DNA from: UBA995 sp035477115 | Lineage (GTDB): Bacteria > Bacillota > Sulfobacillia > UBA995 | Direction of reading: 5' to 3' | Length of the DNA: 64,000 nucleotides | NCBI GenBank assembly: GCA_035477115.1 | Contig: DATIKW010000018.1 | Coordinates: 26,343 to 90,342, forward strand | Shown: positions 15,697 to 24,036 of the stretch, one piece after another | Position numbering within the stretch: position 1 is the stretch's first letter | Layout of the letters: each line of letters starts with the position of its first letter | Notes under the pieces: generated by a model | Seen by the model: only the letters and a program-made list of their open reading frames with translations | Told to the model about the DNA's origin: nothing | The model's database searches: none | Program-made: the position numbers and the translations under genes

Positions 15697-17277
15697 CTAC
15701 GGTTGGGTAACGGGCTGGGTGGTCCGAGTCCTCGCGGGACCACGCTTCAGGACCTTCTCGACTTCGATCGCCTCAACGGCGAGGGAGGGCGAACCCTTGA
15801 TGCTGTCGGCCGGAAGCGGCCCGTAGGCCACGCCCAAGTCGAAGAGCTTCTCCATCTCCGCGTCAGGCTTCTTGGAGACGAGGCTGCCAATGACGAAGGC
15901 AAGGACGGCCACTATGAGCCCCGTCAAGAAGGGATGCAGTCCGAGCGGCCGGATCCCGAGCACTGAGGATCCGACGTATACGATGAGCGACAGGATGATA
16001 CAGGCGATGGCACCTGTCTCAGTACTGCGCTTCCAGAACGTAGAGAACAGGTTGGGGACGCCGAATGCCAGGGCCATCCCGCCGAAAGCGAAGATGACAA
16101 TGGTGAACACCAGCCCGGGCGGGTCCATCGCGATGACCATCGTGAGCGCCGCCAGGACCGCAGCAAATATACGCGCAACGGCGATCCGCTGCGATTGAGG
16201 CGCCCGGGGGGTCACGAAACGGTATAGCAGGTCATGGGCGCAGGTGGTGATCAGCAACACGAGGAAGGCGTCGGCCGTGGACATGATCGCAGCAACTGCC
16301 GCCGCCGCCAGGATTCCGGCTAGGAACGGTGGCAAGACCTCAAACCACAGCCTGATGCCTACCGTCTCCACCTCCGCTATGCCGGGGCCGAGGAGGGCAA
16401 GGGAGATGGCGCCGACCATGTAGTAGGCGAAGGCGAACAGGACCACCGCTGTAGCGGTGATGAGCATGGCCTTACGCGCAGCATCGGGATTGTTCAGCGA
16501 CAGATGCCTCACGGTAACGTGCGGGAGGCCGAATGAACCCATGATGATCAGGATGATCGGGGTCAAGGCCGCCAGGAGCGTCCCGTACTCATTGTTGGGG
16601 CCCCAGGGGGTGACGAGGCCCGGGTTGATGGCAGCCAGTCTATCGTTCAACGCCCCAAGCCCGCCCACCCGCGCCAGGGCCAGCCAGAAGAGCACGTGGG
16701 TGCCCACAAACATGACTATCCCTTGGAAGAAGGAGGTATACGCGGCCGCCAGGTAGCCCCCCATCACCGTGTACGCGAGGACAACCGCGCCGCCGATGAG
16801 CAGGCCCGTGAGGTAGTCCGTGCCAAAGGTCACACTCAGGAGTTTGCCGGAAGCCTGCCACTGAGCAATGAGGTACATGCAGACCGTGACGATCATCACG
16901 ATGGACGTGATGACCCGGAGCGTGGGGCTCTTGAAGCGCTTCTCGTAGTACTCGGGAAGGGTAATAGCCCCAAGGAGTTCCGAGTACTTGCGGAGCCGTC
17001 GCCCCAGGATGCCGAACGAAAACGCGTTCCCCGGCGCATCGCCGAAGGCCCACCACATGGCGGACCAACCGCCTGAGTAGGCCACCCCGGGGCCCGCGGT
17101 ATACGTGTAGCCGCTCATGTATGAGGCAATCAGTGCCCCGGAAGACACCGCCGGTCCTAGCCGGCGCCCGCCGATCACGAAGTCCTCGTAGCCCCTGATC
17201 AAGCGGGCGCTCATGACGCCGATCCCGAGGACAACAAGAAGATAGAGGACGAACGGAGCCAGAACAGCCAGACTCAT
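15697..17277 (-). CDS. Sodium:solute symporter (SSS family)
   Basis: A 526-aa integral membrane protein with about 13 predicted helices. SSS-type features include VIGGRRLGPAVSSGALIASYMSGYTYTAGPG in the first two helices and ITLPEYYEKRFKSPTLRV, the conserved loop after TM3. It also has GSFGLPHVTVRHLS and AAVAAIMSTADAFLVLLITT in the later core. It should import an organic solute with Na+. The C-terminal tail is cytoplasmic and charged. The ATG follows a GGGGGTG. A 49-aa membrane peptide gene lies 40 nt upstream and creatininase genes downstream. Confidence 0.9.
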   Translation of the reverse strand: MSLAVLAPFVLYLLVVLGIGVMSARLIRGYEDFVIGGRRLGPAVSSGALIASYMSGYTYTAGPGVAYSGGWSAMWWAFGDAPGNAFSFGILGRRLRKYSELLGAITLPEYYEKRFKSPTLRVITSIVMIVTVCMYLIAQWQASGKLLSVTFGTDYLTGLLIGGAVVLAYTVMGGYLAAAYTSFFQGIVMFVGTHVLFWLALARVGGLGALNDRLAAINPGLVTPWGPNNEYGTLLAALTPIILIIMGSFGLPHVTVRHLSLNNPDAARKAMLITATAVVLFAFAYYMVGAISLALLGPGIAEVETVGIRLWFEVLPPFLAGILAAAAVAAIMSTADAFLVLLITTCAHDLLYRFVTPRAPQSQRIAVARIFAAVLAALTMVIAMDPPGLVFTIVIFAFGGMALAFGVPNLFSTFWKRSTETGAIACIILSLIVYVGSSVLGIRPLGLHPFLTGLIVAVLAFVIGSLVSKKPDAEMEKLFDLGVAYGPLPADSIKGSPSLAVEAIEVEKVLKRGPARTRTTQPVTQP

Positions 17278-17317
17278 GACTGCACCCCCTGCAAGTACGT
17301 GCGGAAACGCGTACCCG

Positions 17318-17467
17318 TTAGCGGCTCTGCACCGAATGGCGGTCTTGAGCCTCGCGTTCCTTCCTACCCTGGAAGTAATAGAGGTACAGGGCCAACGCCC
17401 ATACGGCCGCCTGCCCCACGAAGAACAACCAGGTTCCTGAAGACCAGAAGAGCTGGGATCCGGGCAA
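17318..17467 (-). CDS. 49-aa single-helix membrane peptide, likely symporter small subunit
   Basis: The TTG at 17467 is preceded by GAGGAGGTGATC, a near-perfect 16S anti-Shine-Dalgarno match at correct spacing. This fixes the start well inside a longer open frame. The product begins MPGSQLFWSSGTWLFFVG, has one membrane helix (about residues 9-31) and a basic, hydrophilic tail GRKEREAQDRH. Several SSS transporters have short membrane partners encoded directly upstream (DUF485, DUF997, DUF4212). This peptide occupies that place, but I cannot assign it to one of those families. Confidence 0.6.
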   Translation of the reverse strand: MPGSQLFWSSGTWLFFVGQAAVWALALYLYYFQGRKEREAQDRHSVQSR

Positions 17468-17757
17468 CGAGATCACCTCCTCTACGATGGGAATCGACTT
17501 GCCCTCGGCGCTGTCTGCCTTCCTTGTCCTGTCAGAAGGCCCTGCACCTCCCTTTTGCAGCTCTCTACCTGAGGTTATACGGTTCTGCATGATCCCGGGC
17601 TTCACCTCCTGCGGCAAGAAAGAGGAGGGGATCGCCAGAGGTTGACGAAAACGAATCAGGCTTGGTGGGCATCACGTGAACGCGTCCTGGCGAATCAGGT
17701 GAGCCACTACAGGGCTGAAGTTCCTGCGTGCCACTCCGAAGGGCGGTCAGGCTCCCC

Positions 17758-18654
17758 GTGAATCGACCGGAACTGCGTGGATACCTGTTGGTCGGCCTGG
17801 CCGCCACCCTGTGGGGGGCGTCGGCCGCCATCGCCAGGCACATCTTGCTGGCGGGGATCGACCCGGCGGACCTGGTCGCCGTCCGGCTGAGCGGCGCCTT
17901 CCTGATCTTCCTGCCCTTCCTCCTGTTGCGGCGCCGCCGCCTGCCGCTGCCCTCTCGCCGTTCCTTGCCCTGGCTGGTCGTGCTCGGCCTCACCCTGCCC
18001 CTTGTAACCTGGACCTATTACCTCGCCATCTGGCTCGCCGGCGTGGCGACGGCAGTGTTCCTGCAATACCAGGCACCGGTCATGCTGGCCGGCCTGGGCC
18101 TGGTGACCGGCAAGGACCGCCCCGGGCCCGATCGCTTGCTGGCCATCGGCCTTGCCACCCTCGGGTGTTACCTGCTGGTGACGGGAGGCGCGGAGGGCCT
18201 GGCGCTCAGCACGGCAGGCGTGGCCGCCGGTCTGGCCTCGGCGGCGTTGTGGGCCCTGTACGCCCTGGGGGGAGAGGCGCTCGCCGGGCGGGAGGATTCC
18301 TGGGACATCCTGCTCTGGGTCCTGTTCCTGAGCGCTCTCGCCTGGTCCCCCGCGCGATCGCCGGTGGCCGCTTGGACGGACAGCGTGAGGTTGATTTCCT
18401 GGCCCGCCCTGGCGCTGGTGGCCATCCTGGGCACGTTGGCCCCTTTGGGCCTGTACCTGGCCGGCCTGCGCACTCTGACCGCCGGCAAGGCCACGCTCAC
18501 CGCAACCCTCGAACCGGCGGTTGCGGCGGCAGCCGCCTACCTCATGCTCGGCGAAGCGCTGGCCCTGGCTCAGATCGCCGGCGCGCTGCTGGTCCTCGCG
18601 GCGGTCCTCACCCTGCGGCCCCTCTCACCTCCGGGCCGGAGGACGGCGGACTAA
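17758..18654 (+). CDS. EamA/DMT-family transporter
   Basis: About 298 aa with ten hydrophobic segments arranged as two EamA repeats. The first starts LRGYLLVGLAATLWGASAAIAR, and the second begins near STAGVAAGLASAALWALYAL. The typical C-terminal end LEPAVAAAAAYLMLGEALALAQIAGALLVL is present. Such proteins export or exchange metabolites, and the substrate is unknown. A GTG at 17728 is also in frame, but the GTG at 17758 puts the N-terminus at the usual distance from the first helix. The stop codon overlaps the stop of the convergent D-aminopeptidase gene by 4 nt (CTAA). Confidence 0.85.
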   Translation: MNRPELRGYLLVGLAATLWGASAAIARHILLAGIDPADLVAVRLSGAFLIFLPFLLLRRRRLPLPSRRSLPWLVVLGLTLPLVTWTYYLAIWLAGVATAVFLQYQAPVMLAGLGLVTGKDRPGPDRLLAIGLATLGCYLLVTGGAEGLALSTAGVAAGLASAALWALYALGGEALAGREDSWDILLWVLFLSALAWSPARSPVAAWTDSVRLISWPALALVAILGTLAPLGLYLAGLRTLTAGKATLTATLEPAVAAAAAYLMLGEALALAQIAGALLVLAAVLTLRPLSPPGRRTAD

Positions 18655-19466
18655 GCTGCGCTCAGGCGCAGGGCGGCCCGGGTGATCCGATAGGCCCATA
18701 CCGGGTCGGGGGCGATGAAGCTCACGGCACGATGGCCCGTCCGCTCCAGCAGGGGCAGCAGGCAAGCCCCGTCGGCCTGTCCGGTGTCGTGGAATTCGAG
18801 GTCCACTTTCAGCGGCAAGGCCGGGCGATAGGGATGGGCCCGTTGCAGATTGCCCATGGCATCCTGGGCCGCCATCCGGATCAGTTGCTCCGTCCGTTGC
18901 GGATGGAGACACCGGGCGGCGTAGCGCCCGACCGCCTGTTTGACGGCGACCGCCTGCACGTCCCCCAGCAGTGCCCGCGCCTCGGTGACCAGGACATCAT
19001 CCCCGGTGACCAGGACGACGGGGACGCCGAAGTGTCCGGCCACCGCCGCGTTCAGCCCGAGTTCGCCTACTGATTGGCCGTTGAAGCGGCAATCCACGAG
19101 CGCCCCGCTGTAGGTATGGTTGAGGATCCCAGGGGTCCCCGCCCGTGAATGGTAGCCGATCAGGAAGACGGCCTGGAAGGTGGAGTCCAGTCCCTCGACC
19201 ATGCTGAGGGGCTTGGGCGATCCGGAGACCAACTCAACCCGGGGATCCAGGTCGGTCAGCAGCACATTGCGCATCGCCCCGTGGGAATCGTTCACCACCA
19301 CGGCCGTCGCGCCGCCCGCAAAGGCGCCCGCCGCGGCCGCGCTGGTGTCACCGGTCATCAGCCGGCGACACTGCTCGTAGTCCTCAGCATCCTTGCCGGG
19401 ACCGGTTTGCTTCCAGTGCACGACCCCGCTGATCCCTTCCATGTCGACGGACATGTAGACGCGCAC
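18651..19466 (-). CDS. M55 family D-aminopeptidase (DppA-like)
   Basis: A 271-aa zinc D-aminopeptidase of the self-compartmentalising DppA family, which releases N-terminal D-Ala or D-amino acids from peptides such as wall fragments. The conserved metal and catalytic residues are visible: D8 and E10 (SVDMEG), H62 (NDSHG), H106 (GYHSRAG), H117 (NHTYSG) and E135. The start is GTG with AAGGAGG at 7 nt. That Shine-Dalgarno is buried in a 12-bp inverted repeat (19472-19525). No dipeptide ABC transporter is adjacent, unlike the Bacillus dpp operon. Confidence 0.9.
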   Translation of the reverse strand: MRVYMSVDMEGISGVVHWKQTGPGKDAEDYEQCRRLMTGDTSAAAAGAFAGGATAVVVNDSHGAMRNVLLTDLDPRVELVSGSPKPLSMVEGLDSTFQAVFLIGYHSRAGTPGILNHTYSGALVDCRFNGQSVGELGLNAAVAGHFGVPVVLVTGDDVLVTEARALLGDVQAVAVKQAVGRYAARCLHPQRTEQLIRMAAQDAMGNLQRAHPYRPALPLKVDLEFHDTGQADGACLLPLLERTGHRAVSFIAPDPVWAYRITRAALRLSAA

Positions 19467-19471
19467 GTCAA

Positions 19472-19525
19472 GGCCTCCTTGCGCCGGTATCCAGGTTCAG
19501 GCGAGTACTTCGCCGCAAGGAGGCC
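19472..19525 (-). promoter_or_regulatory. Leader hairpin sequestering the dppA-like ribosome binding site
   Basis: GGCCTCCTTGCG at 19472-19483 is perfectly complementary to CGCAAGGAGGCC at 19514-19525 (12 bp, 30-nt loop). The loop itself contains a GGCGA/TCGCC hairpin. In the minus-strand transcript the 3' arm holds AAGGAGG, the Shine-Dalgarno of the D-aminopeptidase gene, so folding would mask it. There is no U-tract, so a terminator is less likely. Confidence 0.55.
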
Positions 19526-19535
19526 GCCTTCCTCG

Positions 19536-20351
19536 TCAGGAGGCGCTGCTGAGCCAGCCTTCGATCGCGGCCGCGACGGGGTCCGGTTCGTCAGGGGATG
19601 CGACCCGGTCGGCCGCTTCCCGGCAGGCGGCGTCTGATTCGGGCATGGCCACGCCCGTACCCGCCCAGTGCAGCATGGCGGCATCCACGACGCTGTCGCC
19701 GATGGCCAGCACTCCCTCGCGGGGAATGCCGAGCTGGGAGCAGAGTTCAGCCAGGGCTGCAGCCTTGTCGACCCCCGGCGCCAGGACCAGCAGGCGCTCC
19801 CGGGCAGTGCCCGAGTCCAGATGGTAGGACTGGCAACGCCCGAGCAACCCGTCTTGACCGTCCAGGTAGCGCCGCACTGCCCGGGAGCCGAAGGCCATCA
19901 CCGCGGTCAGCGACCGCCCTTCAATTCCCTGCAGGACACCTTCCCCCAGGCGCACGCCGGGCGCTTGCCGAAGGCGGGTCGCATCCATTTCGTGGTCTTC
20001 GGCCGGGGTTTCGAGGTACATGACGTCATCGGCGTAGGCCGCCACCGCCAGTCCGTCTTTCCGGCCGAGATCCATGAGCGACCAGGCGACATCGCCGGGG
20101 ATCAGGTGTTCGCGCAGCTTCCGCCCGCTCGCGGGATCGACCACCTGCGCGCCGCAATAGCAGATGAGGGGCAGGTCCACCGACAGCAGGCGGGCGGTAT
20201 CGAGGGTGGTGATGACCCGGCGCCCGGTCGCCAGGACGGTGGAGATCCCTGCCGCTCGGGCACGCGCCACCGCCCGGCGACTTGAAGGGCGCACGTCGCC
20301 CCAGGAGCCCTTGAGGGTGCCGTCGATGTCCAGGGCGATGAGCCGCTTCAT
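19536..20351 (-). CDS. HAD-superfamily hydrolase, Cof type
   Basis: A 271-aa phosphatase of the Cof/IIB subclass. Motif I is DIDGTLKGSWGDV (nucleophile D8, acid D10), motif II is VLATGRR, motif III is the lysine in GVDKAAALAEL, and motif IV is IGDSVVDAAML. The cap domain (about residues 85-190) is of type C2B. Substrates are typically sugar phosphates or FMN-like compounds and cannot be predicted. The ATG overlaps the stop of the cyclo-ligase gene (ATGA), so the two are translationally coupled. Confidence 0.88.
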   Translation of the reverse strand: MKRLIALDIDGTLKGSWGDVRPSSRRAVARARAAGISTVLATGRRVITTLDTARLLSVDLPLICYCGAQVVDPASGRKLREHLIPGDVAWSLMDLGRKDGLAVAAYADDVMYLETPAEDHEMDATRLRQAPGVRLGEGVLQGIEGRSLTAVMAFGSRAVRRYLDGQDGLLGRCQSYHLDSGTARERLLVLAPGVDKAAALAELCSQLGIPREGVLAIGDSVVDAAMLHWAGTGVAMPESDAACREAADRVASPDEPDPVAAAIEGWLSSAS

Positions 20352-20989
20352 GGGCCGGAGCCTCCGTCCTCGCCTGCCGGATGGGAGGGCCAGACGCCTG
20401 ACTCGGTCACGACCAGATCGACGGGATGGTCGGCGATACCCGCCGGCACCCGGGAGACGACCTGAAACTCGTAGGCGAGGCCTACTGCCACCGCTTTCGT
20501 CGTCCGCCGGGAGGCGAGGGCCGCAGATCGCAACTCACTCAGCAGCCGGTCATAGTACCCGCCGCCCTGGCCCAGCCGGTTGCCGAGACGGTCAAAGGCC
20601 AATCCGGGCACGAGCGCGAGGTCGATAGCTTCCCGGGGAACCTCGGGCGCGCCGGGGAGAGGTTCGAGGATCCCCCGATAGCCGCGAGCTAGCTCCCGAG
20701 AGGGTTGCTGGACCAGGCGGAGACTGAGCCTGCCTTCCGGTTCCACCCGGGGCAAAGCCAGGGCCTTGCCTTCGGCCAGGCACCGGGCCATGATCCCCCA
20801 GGTGTCGACTTCGTTGCGGCAGGAGGCATAGGCCAGGAGGCACCGCGCTTGCCGGTAGGCCTTCAGGCTGGACAGCCGGTCGCCGATCTGCCGGGAGTGG
20901 CGGGCAGCCTCCGCGGCCGGCAGCTGCCGGCGCCGGGTCAGGATCTGCTCGCGCAGCTCCCGCTTGGCCTCGCCGAGCTGTCCCGCCAC
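20348..20989 (-). CDS. 5-formyltetrahydrofolate cyclo-ligase
   Basis: A 213-aa ATP-dependent enzyme converting 5-formyl-THF to 5,10-methenyl-THF, which salvages the folate pool. Visible blocks are the N-terminal KRELREQILTRRRQL, LAYASCRNEVDTWGI, and the signature LALVPGLAFDRLGNRLGQGGGYYDRLL. The C-terminal AVGLAYEFQVV, VPAGIADHPVDLVVTESG is also typical. It starts at GTG immediately after the TAA of the ASCH-like gene and is coupled to the HAD gene downstream. A tetrahydrofolate riboswitch elsewhere in the window also concerns folate supply. Confidence 0.92.
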   Translation of the reverse strand: MAGQLGEAKRELREQILTRRRQLPAAEAARHSRQIGDRLSSLKAYRQARCLLAYASCRNEVDTWGIMARCLAEGKALALPRVEPEGRLSLRLVQQPSRELARGYRGILEPLPGAPEVPREAIDLALVPGLAFDRLGNRLGQGGGYYDRLLSELRSAALASRRTTKAVAVGLAYEFQVVSRVPAGIADHPVDLVVTESGVWPSHPAGEDGGSGP

Positions 20990-21337
20990 TTACTCCTGAA
21001 CCTCAGAGAAGTAGATGACGGTGGCCAGGTCGTTGAGCCCGATCGGCCGGTCGTATATCCGGCTGAGGAACGCAATCGCATCAGCAGTGGTCCGCATGTC
21101 CGGGTTCTCCCCCGCCAGGTCGGCCGGACTGAGTTCCGCGATGGTGCGGATGTCCACCCGATCCAGCACGGCGGCGAACACCTTGCGCCGCGGCTTGAAC
21201 CGCTCTCCGTAAGCCACCCACACCAGGTCGCCCACGGCGTACTTCTCCCGCTTGTCGCCCATTCGGATAGTACAGGTCTTCTGGCGGGTCAGGAGGTTGC
21301 CGTGGTAAACGGACGAGTAGAAGTTGAGCACTTTCAC
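20990..21337 (-). CDS. ASCH/PUA-like small protein
   Basis: A 115-aa protein with the pattern of ASCH/PUA-like beta-barrels: LLTRQKTCTIRMGDKREKYAVGDLVWV, a basic RFKPRRKVFAAVLDRVDI strand, and an acidic C-terminus with VIYFSEVQE. Such domains bind RNA or nucleotides, and ASCH proteins have been proposed as coactivator-like or nucleotide-processing factors. The role here is unknown. The start is GTG, 7 nt after GAGGAGGG. It abuts the 5-formyl-THF cyclo-ligase gene. Confidence 0.7.
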   Translation of the reverse strand: MKVLNFYSSVYHGNLLTRQKTCTIRMGDKREKYAVGDLVWVAYGERFKPRRKVFAAVLDRVDIRTIAELSPADLAGENPDMRTTADAIAFLSRIYDRPIGLNDLATVIYFSEVQE

Positions 21338-21373
21338 GCTGCAGCCCTCCTCACCGGTATGGGTAGGGCCCCG

Positions 21374-21769
21374 TCAGGTCAGCGACGATCCGCATGCGGG
21401 GCAAGACCGAACGTCTGGACGGCCGGCTGTTCCCCCGATGACCGACTCCAAGTCGTGATCCTGGTCACCGGGGGGCCGGATCACCCGGTAGCGACCACCC
21501 TGGATGCGAAGCTCTCTTCCCTCCACGACGGCCCGGGTCAGCTTGGCACGGGCACCGGCCAGGACGCGCTGATAGGTGCTCTGGGCCAGATTCATGCGCC
21601 GGGCCGACCCGGTCTGGTCGAGGCCTACGAGGTCCTTGAGCCGCAAGGCCTCCAGTTCATCCACGGTCAGGCATATCTCCTCGCGATCGGACAGGGTGAC
21701 CCCGCGCGGGGTGAAATGGGTAAAGCTAGGCAAGCATTCCACCCAGCGCTCCTTCGGGGGGCGGGGCAC
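21374..21769 (-). CDS. DUF134 (UPF0251) putative DNA-binding protein
   Basis: A 131-aa member of UPF0251. The N-terminal MPRPPKERWVECLPS with F(T)HFTPRG, then LTVDELEALRLKDLVGLDQTGSARRMNLAQSTYQRVLAGARAKLTRAVVEG, is the family core. It forms a sigma-70 region-4-like helix-turn-helix. The C-terminus has a CPAC pair that could bind metal. The start is GTG with GAGGTGG upstream. No regulated target is evident. It ends the run of small genes that starts at the convergent DMT transporter. Confidence 0.85.
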   Translation of the reverse strand: MPRPPKERWVECLPSFTHFTPRGVTLSDREEICLTVDELEALRLKDLVGLDQTGSARRMNLAQSTYQRVLAGARAKLTRAVVEGRELRIQGGRYRVIRPPGDQDHDLESVIGGTAGRPDVRSCPACGSSLT

Positions 21770-21837
21770 GGCGACACCACCTCGCCTTCTCTATATCATT
21801 GGCTGGCCCTTTATCTGATGGTAGCCTGGATTACCCT

Positions 21838-22251
21838 TCAAGTCAACTTGATCAGGGCCAGGATATCCCCAACATCGACCGTAGTGCCTTTGGCCGCCCG
21901 GACCTCGCCGACTGACCCGGCGACGGGCGAGGCAATCTCGTTCTCCATCTTCATCGCCTCGAGGACGACCACCACCTGTCCGACCGCTATCTGGTCGCCG
22001 GGGTGGACGCGCACGTCCACTACCAGTCCGGGCAGGGGAGCCCGTACCGGCTCGAATCCGACGGGAACCGCCTGCCCACTACCACGAGCCGCAGGTGCCG
22101 TGGGAGCAGGCCTTCCCGGAGCCGCCGGCCGGGCGGCGGGCGGCGGTGGCGGGGGGATGGCGGCGGGCGGCGAATCCCGGCGCTCGCCGGCCAGTTCCTC
22201 CACCACCACCTCATAGGGTCTGCCATCCACGGTAACTCTGAATTTCCTCAA
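21838..22251 (-). CDS. Biotin carboxyl carrier protein of a decarboxylase/carboxylase
   Basis: A 137-aa biotin/lipoyl carrier with the biotinylation motif EAMKMEN (Lys near residue 100) in the C-terminal barrel. It is preceded by a long proline/alanine linker and an N-terminal domain KFRVTVDGRPYEVVVEEL typical of methylmalonyl-CoA and oxaloacetate decarboxylase gamma/biotin subunits. The start is TTG, overlapping the upstream gene's TGA (TTGA). It is the last gene of the methylmalonyl-CoA operon. No biotin carboxylase gene is in the window. Confidence 0.92.
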   Translation of the reverse strand: MRKFRVTVDGRPYEVVVEELAGERRDSPPAAIPPPPPPAARPAAPGRPAPTAPAARGSGQAVPVGFEPVRAPLPGLVVDVRVHPGDQIAVGQVVVVLEAMKMENEIASPVAGSVGEVRAAKGTTVDVGDILALIKLT

Positions 22252-22469
22252 GACCTCCTCGAACCTCCTCTATCCCGTAAATCCTGCCGCCAGGCGTTCA
22301 TCTGCTCCATCCGACCGGCCAGCGCCCATGCCCCGGCGAAAGACGGGACGCGGGGTTCGGGCCGGACATCGACGATCCGTAGTCGCGCCGGGTCTGAGTC
22401 CAAGGCAGCCGCCACCGCGCCGGCAATAGCCGCCACCACTCCGAGGGCTCCAGGTGCCGGTTCGCTCAT
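22248..22469 (-). CDS. Small acyl-CoA carboxylase/decarboxylase subunit (OadG/epsilon-like)
   Basis: A 73-aa protein between the carboxyltransferase and biotin-carrier genes. It has an alanine-rich helix LGVVAAIAGAVAAALDSDPARLRIVDVR, then SFAGAWALAGRMEQMNAWR. The W(A)xAGRxExM tail is typical of short subunits or domains accompanying methylmalonyl-CoA decarboxylase/propionyl-CoA carboxylase in Bacillota. It lacks a credible transmembrane anchor. It probably helps assemble the carboxyltransferase complex. Assignment is by pattern and position. Confidence 0.6.
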   Translation of the reverse strand: MSEPAPGALGVVAAIAGAVAAALDSDPARLRIVDVRPEPRVPSFAGAWALAGRMEQMNAWRQDLRDRGGSRRS

Positions 22470-22485
22470 GGATGCATTTTCCCCC

Positions 22486-24036
22486 TCACAGCGGCAGACT
22501 GCCGTGTTTTCGGGCGGGCCGCGCCTCGCGCTTGGAGGCCAGCGCCTCCAGCCCGCGGATCAACGTCGGACGGGTCTCAGCCGGATCGATGACCAGGTCC
22601 AGATAGCCGCGACCCGCCGCCACGTAAGGGTTGGCGAATCGAAGACGGTAGTCTTCCACTCGCTCCCGCCGAGCCTGGGCCGGATCAGGGGCGGCGGCTA
22701 TCTCGTCCCGGAATATGATGTTGGCTGCTCCCTCCGGTCCCAACACCGCTATCTCAGCTCCCGGCCAGGCTAGCGCCAGGTCCGCTCCGAGCGACCGCGA
22801 ACTCATGGCTATGTAGGCGCCCCCGTAGGCCTTGCGCAGGATGAGTTGCACCTTGGGGACAGTCGCTTCCGAATACGCGTAGAGCACTTTGGCCCCATGA
22901 CGTATGATGCCGCCGTACTCCTGGGCCGTGCCGGGAAGATAGCCTGGTGTGTCCACCAGCGTGATGATGGGGAAGTTGAAGGCATCGCAGAAGCGGACGA
23001 ACCTGGCCGCTTTGTCCGAAGCGTCGATATCGATACACCCTGCCAGTTCACGAGCCTGGTTGGCGACAATCCCCACCGGGCGTCCGCCGAGCGCGGCGAA
23101 GCCCGTCACCAGGTTGGCGGCCCAGTGGGCGTGGACCTCCAAGAACTCGCCGTCGTCGACGGCCGCCCGCAGCACATCGCGGACATCGTAGGGGCGGGTG
23201 GGGTCCTGGGGAACCAGGTCGCGCAACCCCGGTTCGACCCGCCCGGCAGGATCGGACGTAGGCCGGAAAGGAGGGTCTTCCAGGTTGTTGGCCGGGAGGT
23301 AACTGAGCAGCCTACGGATATCCTGGAGGCAGGCGCGGTCGTCCGGGGAGTAGAAGTGGGCCACCCCGCTTACCTGGCTGTGGGTCGCTGCGCCTCCCAG
23401 CTGCTCCAAGGTGACCTCTTCACCGGTGACTGCCTTGATGACCTGCGGCCCGGTGATGAACATCTGGGCGGTTCCCGCGACCATGAATACGAAGTCGGTG
23501 AGGGCGGGCGAGTACACGGCGCCACCGGCACACGGTCCCATGATGGCCGCTATCTGGGGGACTACCCCCGAGGCCAGAGTGTTCCGGAAGAAGATCTGCC
23601 CGTAACCGTCGAGGGCGTCCACTCCCTCGTGGATCCGCGCCCCGGCCGAGTCGTTGAGGCCAACCACGGGGCAACCGGACTTCAATGCCAGGTCCATGAG
23701 TCTGGCGATCTTGGCAGCATGAGCCTGCCCGAGCGAGCCTCCCACTACGGTGAAATCCTGCGCGAAGGCCATAACTGACCGGCCGTCCACCCGACCGTGC
23801 CCCGTGACCACCCCATCCCCCGGCGCTTCCAGGTCTGCCATCCCGAAGTCTGTGCAACGGTGGCGGACCAGGGTGCCGGCCTCGACGAAGGTGTCCGGGT
23901 CAAACAAAATTGCCAGTCGTTCCCATGCCGTCAGCTTACCTGCTTTGTGCTGCTTCGCTACTTTCTCCGGTCCACCGCCCGCCCGGGCAGCCTCCAGCCG
24001 CGCGCGCAGTCCCTCGAGTCCTCCGGCGGCTATCAG
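22486..24036 (-). CDS. mmdA: Methylmalonyl-CoA/propionyl-CoA carboxyltransferase (MmdA/PccB), CTG start
   Basis: Carboxyltransferase that exchanges CO2 between biotin and propionyl-CoA/methylmalonyl-CoA. Crotonase-like core blocks are GHGRVDGRSVMAFAQDFTVVGGSLG, NDSAGARIHEGVDALDGYG, GPCAGGAVYSPALTDF, DTPGYLPGTAQEYGG and the CoA-site KAYGGAYIAMSSR. The first usual start codon, a TTG at 23907, would delete the conserved N-terminal helix. Upstream in the same frame lies EKVAKQHKAGKLTAWERL, the family signature, with no ATG/GTG/TTG before the stop at 24043. The only plausible start is CTG at 24036. It overlaps the epimerase stop (CTGA) and has AGGTGA 6 nt upstream. It gives 516 aa, the normal length. 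Confidence 0.9.
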   Translation of the reverse strand: MIAAGGLEGLRARLEAARAGGGPEKVAKQHKAGKLTAWERLAILFDPDTFVEAGTLVRHRCTDFGMADLEAPGDGVVTGHGRVDGRSVMAFAQDFTVVGGSLGQAHAAKIARLMDLALKSGCPVVGLNDSAGARIHEGVDALDGYGQIFFRNTLASGVVPQIAAIMGPCAGGAVYSPALTDFVFMVAGTAQMFITGPQVIKAVTGEEVTLEQLGGAATHSQVSGVAHFYSPDDRACLQDIRRLLSYLPANNLEDPPFRPTSDPAGRVEPGLRDLVPQDPTRPYDVRDVLRAAVDDGEFLEVHAHWAANLVTGFAALGGRPVGIVANQARELAGCIDIDASDKAARFVRFCDAFNFPIITLVDTPGYLPGTAQEYGGIIRHGAKVLYAYSEATVPKVQLILRKAYGGAYIAMSSRSLGADLALAWPGAEIAVLGPEGAANIIFRDEIAAAPDPAQARRERVEDYRLRFANPYVAAGRGYLDLVIDPAETRPTLIRGLEALASKREARPARKHGSLPL

